Assembly: GCA_000442015.1 (NCBI GenBank)
Contig: KE560847.1
Span: 1-61,946, forward strand
Length of the DNA stretch: 61,946 nucleotides
Direction: 5' to 3'
DNA from: Rozella allomycis CSF55
Lineage: Eukaryota; Rozellomycota
The notes beneath the pieces were generated by a model. The model ran no database searches. It saw only the letters and a list, made by a program, of their open reading frames with translations, and was not told the origin of the DNA. Shown piece after piece: positions 46,806-55,843 of this stretch; positions within the stretch are counted from its first letter, which is position 1, and every line of letters begins with the position of its first letter. The position numbers were made by a program, and so were the translations under genes.

Positions 46806-47244
46806 TTAAAAACGGAGTTTGCTAAAAAACCATTTGTGGGAACCGGTGGCATAACTAAATCACAACAAGAAATTATATTTACGCATCTTCAAGGATCTTT
46901 CTGACCTTTTTGCGCACTTCTTGGCGTTGAGCAGCGTCTTGGATAGCTTCATGCTTTACAACTTTAGACAAATCGACGTTAAAGCTGTAACGGGTTGGAA
47001 GCATGTGAGAATGGTTAATAACCTTTACGAAAGGCTTAACTCTTGATCTTCTAGCAACTCTTTTTTGTCCCATAGAGCTGGTGATTTTAAGAGGGCATCT
47101 TTCAACACCGACTACCAAGCAGTGTCCTGCGCGTTTTTTGTCGCCAGTTTTTTCGTCAAAGTTTTCAACGACAACAGCTTTTTTTCCTGCAAAACGGCCA
47201 TTAAGTATAACAACAGCTTTCCCTTGCTTGATGAAGCTAACCAT
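46806..47244 (-). CDS. RPL27: Ribosomal protein eL27 (L27e)
   Basis: One intron (46855-46882, 28 nt) near the 3' end gives 136 aa, exactly the family length. KOW-type start VSFIKQGKAVVILNGRFAGKKAV, then CPLKITSSMGQKRVARRS, FVKVINHSHMLPTRY and the conserved terminal HKWFFSKLRF. It is a structural protein of the 60S subunit. The start at 47244 matches the usual N-terminus. A second frame runs through the upstream region (see rejected items). Confidence 0.95.
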
Positions 47245-47511
47245 TTTTTCTTTTGGACAGGGGTACCCCGAAATTTCTGAATGGAATTTTGTTTATTCAA
47301 AACTTCAGACATTAATTTGCTCAGAATAGATACTTGTTCTTGCAAACTTTTTACTTTGAAATCCTGTCTAAGTTTCTTGGTTTTCTAGGATACTATTCCC
47401 TAGGTAATTCAAATATACCTAAATATATGCGCATGGTTTTTAAACGCTAAATAAAATCTAATGCATATTTACTTTTAACAAAGTTATAAATTTCAGTTTT
47501 CGCGTTTGGCG

Positions 47512-49052
47512 ATGGACAAGGCCGGGCCAACTGAATCCGATCAATCTATAATTCCTCTCATCAAATCGGACACTTCTGAGGAAGAGAAAAGTTTTAAGGA
47601 CAATAAGTCACAAAAGACCCTTTCGAATAATTACTATACGGCAACTAAACAGCCTCCAAAGACGGACAATAGTATCTTGGAAGCAATGACTATTGACCAA
47701 CGTTGGAAAATGGCCTCTAGAAGTCCATCTCCAAATAATATAAAAAGTTCAAGCACTAAAGAATATACGACAAACGACATTGAATTATTTGATATATGTA
47801 TCCCTGTTTCTAATGAGAATGGTGATGGTATAAACTATACGGTGCTTGAGGGGCAATTCAGCTTTTTGGAGAAGAACTTACCAGTCACCGAAGCCAAAGA
47901 GTTGCTTAAGCAGAAATCACACAAATTGGATGTATATAATGTTGTAATAGTGACAACTTAGGTGTATGAAGACGAGGAGAAATTTACACTATATTCCTTT
48001 AACACGGGCCTCTTTCAGGCGCATTCATTCGAAAATCTCGGGGAGGGATTCCTACCCGGTCTCCTTAAAGAAGGCGGTTTTTGGATTGACGTATGCGATC
48101 CCTCAGTAGAAGAAATGACATTTCTAGCCAAAGTAATATACTTCTTATCCTTTCACAATCAGCTCTTTAACCTTCACCCTTTAACCACCGAAGATATTAT
48201 ATGTAATGAATCAAGGGAAAAATGCGAAGTTTTTGAAAACTACATATTTACTTGTGTGAAATCATTTGAACAACGGGCTTATGATCCAATGCAATTGTTT
48301 CCGCTTGATATATTTATTGTAATGTTTGATACCCATGTTATAACTATTCACAGAAATATCATTCCTCATGTAAAAAATGTTATGAAAAGAATGGACAAGT
48401 TATTTTTGTACCTAAAAATATCAGCGGATTGGGTGGTTTATGCCATGCTAGATGATATTGTTGATGCCTTTATGCCTTACATGCAATCGATTGAACTAGA
48501 AGTTGAATCCATAGATGATTTGGTCCTAGTCCTTACTGAACATGATCAGCACGATATGTTGAGACGTATTGGTGTTGCACGAAAGAGAGTGACCACCCTG
48601 CAGAGATTCCTCAAAATTAAGACCGATATAATAAAAGTTCTAACAAAGAGGGTACCTGATCGTTTAAACAGTCATACTTTGTTATACTTAAGAGACATCA
48701 ATGACCATGTTATAAGCAATATACAGAATTTGGAGCATTTTAACGAGACTTTAAATAGGTCTCATGGAAATTATTTGGCCCAAATTAGTATAGAAATAAC
48801 TCAGGCATCGAATAGAATGAACGTTGTAATGAAAAAAATGACAGCATGGGGATCAGTTTTATTGCCACTGTCATTGGTAGCAGGTACAATTGTAAAATTT
48901 TGTTGAAAGGTATTTGGGGAATGAATGTTCACGTTCCAGGCCAGCCTGGTGCATCGGATGAATCTTTGATCCCTTTCTTTTTGGTCTTAATAGGAATGTT
49001 CACGATTGCAGTCATCATCTTTATGGCCTTAAAAACACGTCGTTGGTTTTAA
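47512..49052 (+). CDS. CorA-type magnesium transporter (fungal Alr/Mnr2 family)
   Basis: Introns at 47932-47961, 48133-48162 and 48884-48909 give 484 aa. After a disordered Ser-rich N-terminus the CorA funnel domain shows GGFWIDVCDPS and LHPLTTEDIICNESREKCEVFENYIF. Long pore-lining helices follow, then two C-terminal membrane helices with the signature GMNVHVPGQ (YGMNxxxP type). This subfamily (Alr1, Mnr2) imports Mg2+ at the plasma or vacuolar membrane. The second intron (30 nt) contains no stop and is recognised only by alignment. The tail ends KTRRWF. Confidence 0.9.
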
Positions 49053-49205
49053 CACTAATAAATATTTTTCCATAAAAGTTTGATAAAAATGAAAAAAGTA
49101 GCACCAGGGTTGCTAATTGCTTGGTTTCAAAGCTCGAAACCCATATTCCACCTAATCTCTTGTTTGACCTTTAAATAATATTTTTCACTATCAAATATCA
49201 TATAT

Positions 49206-50668
49206 ATGACTACTCACGCCTATTTTCGAGAGACGATGTTGTCAGCATCTCCCCATTTGAATGCCAACCAGACGATATTTTCTACTTCTGAAAGTCTAGA
49301 AGACATTGTAACACTTTGCAATGCCAATTTTGAAGATTTAGATGAAGAAAGCATTAGTTTGGACGAAAGGTACCTACAATTTTTGTTTATTGATTTTAGT
49401 GTAATGATGGTTGTGACACCCAAAAAAAATAATCAATCAAGAGATTTATTTTTTGAAAACTGCTTGGTTGACTCCCCAATGGATATGGACTCACCAGACC
49501 AGCCATTCTCGTAAGTGAATTTTCGATATTTCTTTGTTTATTTTTTCGTTATAAAACCAATATTTCTCAAAACAAAACAATCTTACTCTAGATTAAGAGT
49601 TGAAAAAGAGCCAGAAATGAGCCATGCCAGCCCTACTTTTAATGTTCGTAGATCTGTAAATAAGACAATGAGATTGCCTAAGTAATTAGTAGATTATTGA
49701 AATATTCAGGTATCCAAATAAACAAGTCAAATCTATGCATTGGAAGCCTCATTCACCAATGAAATTTAACAACGAATCCTTACAGTTACTCACAAAAGGC
49801 GATATTGACCTAGCCACTGCTAACGAAACTCCGATCGAAAAGCTCCGACTTCCACTAAAGGACGTCCAAAACAAACCCAGAACAATTCGCAGGGCTCAAA
49901 GTCAATGTTACACAGAGGAAGCATTTGTCAATATCAAAGCGGATTCGAAATGTCTTCAAGTTGACGAATCATTGACCAAGCCACTCCTTCCATCGCTGGA
50001 TGTAGGAAAAGATGCTATAAAAAGGGTTACACCATCAACTGTAATGAAATAGCAAATTTATAAATTTTAGATTGTCGATTTGTTGCAAGGGAAATTTTCT
50101 AATGAGATAGATGAGTTCTTTATTATAGACTGCCGATTTCCTTATGAATTTCAAGGGGGACATATAATTGGCGCAAAAAATATAAACACAATAGAAGAGC
50201 TAGAGACCCAATTTTTGAATAGCCCAATTACTGACAGGAAAGTAGCCATAATTTTTCATTGTGAATTCTCATCACATCGAGCACCCCGTATGGCTTTGCA
50301 TTTAAGAAGAGAAGATAGAAACAAAAATAAGTATCCCAATCTCTTTTATCCTGATCTCTATATCTTACAAGGTGGATATAGAGCATTCTTCCATGAGTAC
50401 AAAGTATCAATTTTTTTAGTTACATATGTAGGCCCACTGCTTTCCTCAACGCTATGTAGAAATGAAAGATTCCACTTTTAAAGACGACTGCAAAAAGGAA
50501 ATGACGTCTTTCAGAAAGAACTGGAAACGGTCAAAATCTGTTTCTGACGTTCCTTGTGGTTTTCATCAAATGTCCTCCATGATGGGTTTTGGCACCGAAA
50601 ATATAAACAACGATGAACTTTCTTCCGACGACGACAATCCAATCCAAAATAATAACTTGTTTGAATAA
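49206..50668 (+). CDS. CDC25: Cdc25 mitotic phosphatase
   Basis: Introns at 49370-49399, 49511-49591, 49682-49709, 50041-50070 and 50404-50431 give 421 aa. The rhodanese-fold catalytic domain is at residues about 250-385: FFIIDCRFPYEFQGGHIIGAKNI, the active-site loop IIFHCEFSSHRAPRMA (HCxxxxxR), YPDLYILQGGYRAFF and RYVEM. The N-terminus is Ser/Thr-Pro-rich for regulatory phosphorylation. Cdc25 removes inhibitory phosphates from Cdk1. The second intron is 81 nt, three times the usual size. The C-terminal tail is acidic. Confidence 0.94.
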
Positions 50669-50702
50669 ATATAAACTTTTGTAATATTAAAAGTGTATAT
50701 GT

Positions 50703-51308
50703 TCATTTATTCAGTAAACAGAATTTGTATTTCACGCCTTTATCGTTTACATATCCTTCTTCATCTAGTAAATTTCGTTTGTTAACGAAATCTAAAACTG
50801 ACACGGTGATATCCTGCTTCCCGGGAAATTGAGTGTGAATTTGATTCATGTCTATAAATGTGTCGCATTCAAATTCACTCGATACTTCCGTTAGCAAAAT
50901 TGACTCGATAGTGTCGTTGTGGAAATTTAGCATCTTTTCATATAAATAACCTCCCCCGATAACAAAAACATTTCCATCAGAAACCAATTTTAATGCATTT
51001 TCAATCGACGTCGCGTGAATGACATCCTTGTGCTCGCATTCAAATCCATTTCTACTTAACACGATATTTGTTCTATTTGGCAGAGGTCTAAACTTTTCAG
51101 GAATGGAGAACCATGTGTTTTTACCCATTATAACTGTACTCGGAACGTTGGATTCAATCGACCAAGAATTTTCACAGCTTGTTGTAATCTTTTTAAAGAA
51201 AGCCATATCTGCAGACAAAGATTTACCACATTTTTGCCAAGGAAGTTTGCCGTCACAACCTATACCGCCATCTTTTGTTGAGGCAACAATCATATATGTC
51301 CTGACCAT
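50703..51308 (-). CDS. DFR1: Dihydrofolate reductase
   Basis: This intronless frame encodes 201 aa. DHFR motifs are present: YMIVASTKDGGIGCDGKLPW (substrate site), STVIMGKNTWFSIPEKFRPLPNR, NIVLSR, NVFVIGGGYLYE (NADPH loop) and SSEFECDTF. It makes tetrahydrofolate for thymidylate and purine synthesis. It is a single-domain enzyme here, not fused to thymidylate synthase, which agrees with an opisthokont. A MITE lies about 60 bp upstream, in what must be the promoter region. Confidence 0.95.
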   Translation of the reverse strand: MVRTYMIVASTKDGGIGCDGKLPWQKCGKSLSADMAFFKKITTSCENSWSIESNVPSTVIMGKNTWFSIPEKFRPLPNRTNIVLSRNGFECEHKDVIHATSIENALKLVSDGNVFVIGGGYLYEKMLNFHNDTIESILLTEVSSEFECDTFIDMNQIHTQFPGKQDITVSVLDFVNKRNLLDEEGYVNDKGVKYKFCLLNK

Positions 51309-51370
51309 TCAGGTAATTCAGCAATTTTACAAAACTAGATTCAAGTAAAAAAATTACTCGGAAGCTTTAA

Positions 51371-51549
51371 GAGCCTTCTTCAACTAAAAAGTCGACTTTT
51401 AGTCATTTTTATGTGCTCCGGTGAACTGTAAGACAACATAATGTAAAAATCGAAGTGGTGTTTTATTAACTTCATACTTGAAGCACTCATCCACTTTTTA
51501 TTAACTTTTTATCGACTTAGAAAAGCGACTTTTTAGTTGAAGAAGGCTC
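51371..51549. mobile_element. 179-bp MITE, Tourist/PIF-Harbinger-like
   Basis: Terminal inverted repeats of at least 24 bp are perfect, starting GAGCCTTCTTCAACTAAAAA at each end (on opposite strands). The element is flanked by a 3-bp direct repeat TAA (51368-51370 and 51550-51552), the target duplication typical of PIF/Harbinger elements. No coding capacity lies inside, so it is non-autonomous. It sits between the DHFR start codon and the 3' end of the PINCH gene. No other copy is seen in the window. Confidence 0.75.
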
Positions 51550-51602
51550 TAAGTAACCAATAAAAAAGTAGATATATCAAAAAAAATTATCGAGTAACGT
51601 TT

Positions 51603-52685
51603 TTATATTTTACCGACTTTTTTCTCTATTTGATTGTATTTGTTCAACCTGTTTTTTATATCCAGCCCAATATGATCATAACACGAGGAACACAGTGGCT
51701 TTTTATCCCAGTTGAAGAACTTTGTAGATAATGACAAATTGTCTCCACATCCAAAACAAATGAAGTGATTTGGGCACCATTTTCTGTCAACAGCACTAAT
51801 TACTTATAAAACAAACAAAATAGACTTACTATTGCTAGATATAGCCAGGTAACAAAATCCACAGATAGTTCTAGTTATTTCGGCAAAATGTAGGTGACAA
51901 TATATGTTATTTTGAAATTCTACGCATTGCGTAATACCTAGAGGGATCTTGCATGTTGCACATACGAAATGCTCAATAAGACACATCTATTTACTTACTT
52001 CGGGATGAAAAGAATTACCGCCATATGACGTGCTAATACCTTGAATAGGATTCTTACAAGAATGGCAAACCGGGAATGATAACTTTATAAAATCATCTTG
52101 GCAATACCATCGATTGTTTAAGCACTGGGCATTTCTATTTAAATCTTTATTGCAGACATTGCATTTAAAATGATAAGGGTGAGCCTTAACTTTCTGGTTC
52201 TCTTCGCCATTTACAAGGAGATAATCCTCGTTCAAATTTGAAAAACAAATGGAGCAAATATTTTTGTCATGCGAATCAGGCTTGCGCTTTGAAGAGTCAA
52301 AGCACGGCTTGCAAACGACAGAGTTTGTATTCTTCAATTTAATAAACACTGATCCACTTAATTTTGAGTTGCATATATTGCAAATAAAGTGCTCTGGGTG
52401 GAATTTAACTCCAAGCGCTGATATACACTTACCTTGAATTATTTGAGAGCATCGAGCACATCTCGAAACAAATATCTTATTATAATCTTCTTCACAATAT
52501 AGAAGGTCATTATTTTCCAAAACATTAGAGTTGACATCAAAAAGGACCAAACATGACGTACATCTAATTTGTGCTTGAAAGTACTACTACCTGTAACAAG
52601 AATGATGGTATTTCCTCCCATTATTTTCCATGAAGTTGTTATTCTGGATAGAATTTTTGCAACTAAAGCATATTGAATCCTCCAT
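51603..52685 (-). CDS. PINCH: PINCH/LIMS five-LIM-domain protein
   Basis: Introns at 52564-52590, 51972-51998 and 51803-51829 give 333 aa, the length of animal PINCH (about 325). Five LIM domains follow one another, e.g. CFSCKNSI...CTSCLV, RCARCSQIIQG...HFICNICNSKL, ICSICFSNL...HFKCNVCNKDL, VCHSCKNPIQG...HFVCATCKIPL and ICGFCYLAISS...HFICFGCGDNL. The order and spacing match PINCH, and the C-terminus (HIGLDIKNRLNK) matches its PLELKKRL tail. In animals PINCH joins ILK and parvin at integrin adhesions. Its presence in a fungus-like genome is notable. Confidence 0.85.
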
Positions 52686-52809
52686 CTTTAGCAAAACAAA
52701 ATAAAAATTTAAATTATGAATTCAAAAAAAAAGAAGTTGTGCGCTTTTCACCATTTTCAATTGAAACACAATACCGATTTTTAGATGAGAAATATCAGAA
52801 ATTTAAAAT

Positions 52810-53657
52810 ATGGATGGAGTGATTCAAGAGTATGTTTCTTGTTCTACGAATAATTGTGATCCAACACGTTTCCAGTCTTTATTCAAAATTGGGAACCACC
52901 AACAATTTACTAGCAGTAATAAAAACCATGTTGGTGAGTACTTGAAGTTGAAACACAGAAGAGAAAGTATTAATGATGTAAGAAACATAAAAGTATCATG
53001 CTATAATGCATTAGCAGAAGATAAACAGAGTTTTATGGACTTGAAAAATTGCTCTTTAGGGTTCACTGATCAATTGAGGAATAAGATTGAAACAATACCT
53101 TTAAATTACGAGTTTGGGAAGAAAAACAAGCTTCCTGTCATCAAAAAAGTTGATAATGATACGAAGAATCAGTATACATCTAGTTCAACCATGTCAAGCG
53201 ATACAAAGGAAGAGGTCATTCCATTACCGTTATATTCATGCTCGGTGCATTTAGAGGGATTTATATTGCAAAGAGTAGACAAAGAGAGCTTTCAAGAAGT
53301 TTCAAGAAAAGTGTTCAAAAGAGTCTTCCTGATCTTGCATGGGACAATTATTAAAGAATTTGAATCACCGCCGACATCAATGGTAATTAATAGCCCATAT
53401 TTTTCCAGGATATTCAACCCACTAGAATTACTAGCACCCAATTTGCCAAAGTTCTCGCCCCTTCGTCCAGAGAGAATAAAAAGAAACTCCAATTATGCTT
53501 AATAACGCCATCTTCGACGTTTGTTTGGATATTTGATACCTTTGATAGTATGAAGCTTTGGCATGAGAATATTGATATGTCTATTGGAATCGCCACAAGC
53601 TTGGAAGCACGAGAATTGAGTGGTAGAAGCGGTCGTCCAGCAAGGAGGAGAACATAA
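52810..53657 (+). CDS. PH-like-domain protein, unknown
   Basis: One intron (53383-53408, 26 nt) gives 273 aa. The N-terminal 150 residues are polar and disordered. From about residue 145 a PH-fold pattern appears: HLEGFILQRV, KRVFLILHGTIIKEF, then FAKVLAP, KLQLCLITPSSTFVWIF and a helix with the hallmark Trp (MKLWHENI). It ends in an Arg-rich tail (RSGRPARRRT). It probably binds a membrane lipid or protein partner. Divergent from PINCH, with 124 bp between the starts. Confidence 0.65.
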
Positions 53658-53692
53658 AAATTCTAAACTTTTTTTGTTAAATTAAACTTTAT

Positions 53693-54835
53693 TTAAGCCT
53701 CACAAAGGACCTTTGAATTTGCAACTCTTGCGTTTAGATTGTTTTCTTCATTTTCTTGTGATCTAAATAGAATTATCTCTTGCTGTTTAAAATAGCGTCT
53801 GTTTTCTTCATCTACCAGAACAAGATTTAAATAATAGCGAACTGAAAATCTCCTGTTGACTTCACGATAAGTTGGAGTCAAATCAAACCCATTCAAGAAC
53901 AATCTGATTGGAATCGTTTCACCTTTTAAAAATGATTACAATATTTTACCCTTGACCGGGGCGCCGTCCATTATTTCAAACCTTGTTAGAGTGTCATTTT
54001 CATGATATTGATTAGGTGCTTTTAAGAAAGAAGCAAGTGTTTACCGAGCCCGGACGATTCCCTACGGATTATAGACAACTCCATGTGTTTAATTTTGATT
54101 CTTATCAATATAAAATAAATCTTCCCAACAATAACATCCATTAAATGATACCTTTTACATTTCAGATTCAAGCTTACCTAGCCTTGTTGTATTCAAATTC
54201 AATATGCAAACAGTCTTCAATACCAACCTCCATTTTGATGCTTCCCAATAAATCTGTAGTATTCTTATAGCAATGCGTCCAAAAATCTTTTTCTTTGATC
54301 AAATCCGCCATTAACTTTCGTTTGACAGTGACCCGCACGAAATATCGAAGTCGAACATGAATCCCATTGTAACTTTCAAATGGCTTTTCCACCTTTTATT
54401 CTAAAACGTGGATTTTACCTTTTCAAATTTAAAGTTAAACGATTGAGTGTGAGAAAGTTCCCCCGGCCCAGCCATTTCGCTATGCAGAGATAGGAAAGTT
54501 GTTGGATTGTTTTTATCAAAGCTGTATTCTACAATCAAGAATATTAAATGCTACCAATTAAACCAATCAATTCACAATCAATGCCCTGATGTTCTAGCTT
54601 TTTCCCATCTTTTAAGCGTATAACAACCTATTTAGATCCATGTTTTAATATTTACTTTTCCTTCGAGGGTATCATCATCATGGAATAAAGCCAGTGTCTC
54701 GTATTTGTTCTCTTTTTGCTTTACTGTAATTTGACTTTGGTCTTTCTCTTCTTTAAAATAAATAAGGACTTCTGCAAGTGGTTTGAATGAAAAGAATGAC
54801 TTATATTTAACAAGTCAACAGTTACTTACTGTCAT
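53693..54835 (-). CDS. VPS26: VPS26 retromer subunit
   Basis: Introns at 54800-54829, 54628-54655, 54529-54554, 54393-54418, 54152-54177, 54019-54044 and 53923-53949 give 317 aa, typical for VPS26. Exon 1 encodes only Met-Thr. The arrestin-fold shows SFFSFKPLAEVLI, LEHQGIDCELIG, EKPFESYNGIHVRLRYFVRV, SIKMEVGIEDCLHIEFEYNK, VGKIYFILIRIKIKHMEL, PIRLFLNGFDLTPTYREV and SVRYYLNLVLVDEE. VPS26 is part of the retromer core with VPS35/VPS29 for endosome-to-Golgi recycling. Confidence 0.94.
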
Positions 54836-55136
54836 AGAATCCGAAATTTACCAGTTATAACCTGTAGGTTTCAATATAGAAAATCGGACAAGGCCCGGTC
54901 TTATTCACACATTCTTTCTTTCTATTTTCCATTGACAAACCGAGGGATTGTTGTAACATTCTATTATTAGTTGTTGAGTAGAATTGGATCAATGTCGCAA
55001 AGACTAAACAACCGCGCAATTTAAAAATCGAGTTAAAATTGTTCAATTTATGTTTAAAAAGAATACTATCACTATGTTTAGGATGTAAATTGAAAGCATT
55101 TTTTCAACACTCTCTTCGTCAAAGATTTCAATTTCA
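54836..55136. other. Intergenic region between divergent genes
   Basis: This roughly 300-bp AT-rich interval lies between the VPS26 start (minus) and the start of an uncharacterised plus-strand gene. I see no gene, RNA, repeat or clear motif; it presumably serves as a two-way promoter. Confidence 0.5.
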
Positions 55137-55770
55137 ATGCTCCACTTTCAAGGTATTTTGATTTTCTCTTGTTGTTGTTGGAAACAAATGACGACGACCA
55201 AAAGAATTGGCGCAATATTGATGGGAAATTTTGTTGAAGAAAGATCCGTTAAAGATTTGATTGAACAAGAGCAAGATTTCCGATTAATTTCAAGATTTGG
55301 TCATCAAGTAAGAGAAATATGTTGTACTAAGGAGGGGATATTAGAACATGACAAGAATGGGGTTCGCAACTTTGACACAACACAAAGAAACGATTTTCAA
55401 GGGAAATTGATGGATGACAAATCACGTGGACCAAAATCTAAATTATTTGAGCGCCAGTTATATGAGCAAGCCGTGTAATTGATATTTTATGCACGTTAAA
55501 AGAAAGGAAAGTAGTCGAAAAGATAAAGTTGATGAAAAAGTAGAGTGGCAAACCACTTGCCAATGTGATTTCAAGACTGATTTCGTGAGGGCTGCAGAAA
55601 ACTTTACCAATGTAATGATTAAGAAAGGATTAATAAAGATTATTGATCATCCAGTTACTATTCACAACCATAGTCATGTAAAGGATAACGTTGAGAAACT
55701 TTTCCACAAGGATACGGCGTTTTCAATTCCAATATATCATTATAATAAAAGCGAGGTTAAAGATTTGTAA
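55137..55770 (+). CDS. Uncharacterised hydrophilic protein with TT-x3-DF motifs
   Basis: One intron (55477-55504, 28 nt) gives about 200 aa from the ATG at 55137; starting at 55189 would drop a Cys-rich N-terminus. It is rich in Lys, Asp, Glu and His. Two similar motifs occur, FDTTQRNDF and WQTTCQCDF, each with TT followed by DF. Such TT...DF motifs recur in microtubule inner proteins of flagella, but that link is only suggestive. No domain is recognised. It is followed, 73 bp later, by the KNL1 gene on the same strand. Confidence 0.6.
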
Positions 55771-55819
55771 GTATTGTATTTATTTGATTAATTCAAATTG
55801 TGATTCGTTGCGACCCTTG

Positions 55820-55832
55820 TTTTGGCGCCAAA
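55820..55832 (+). promoter_or_regulatory. E2F-type palindrome upstream of KNL1
   Basis: TTTTGGCGCCAAA is a perfect palindrome and contains TTTGGCGC on both strands, the E2F consensus TTTSSCGC. It ends 11 bp before the KNL1 start codon at 55844. It is the strongest of the E2F-type sites here. Confidence 0.55.
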
Positions 55833-55843
55833 TTTAGGATATA

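Noticed and set aside
47100-47390. Long minus-strand frame upstream of and through RPL27 in another frame
   Set aside because: It has no ATG, begins after a stop, and overlaps the ribosomal protein gene out of frame. No upstream exon with an ATG could be joined in frame. Probably 5' UTR and a chance open frame.
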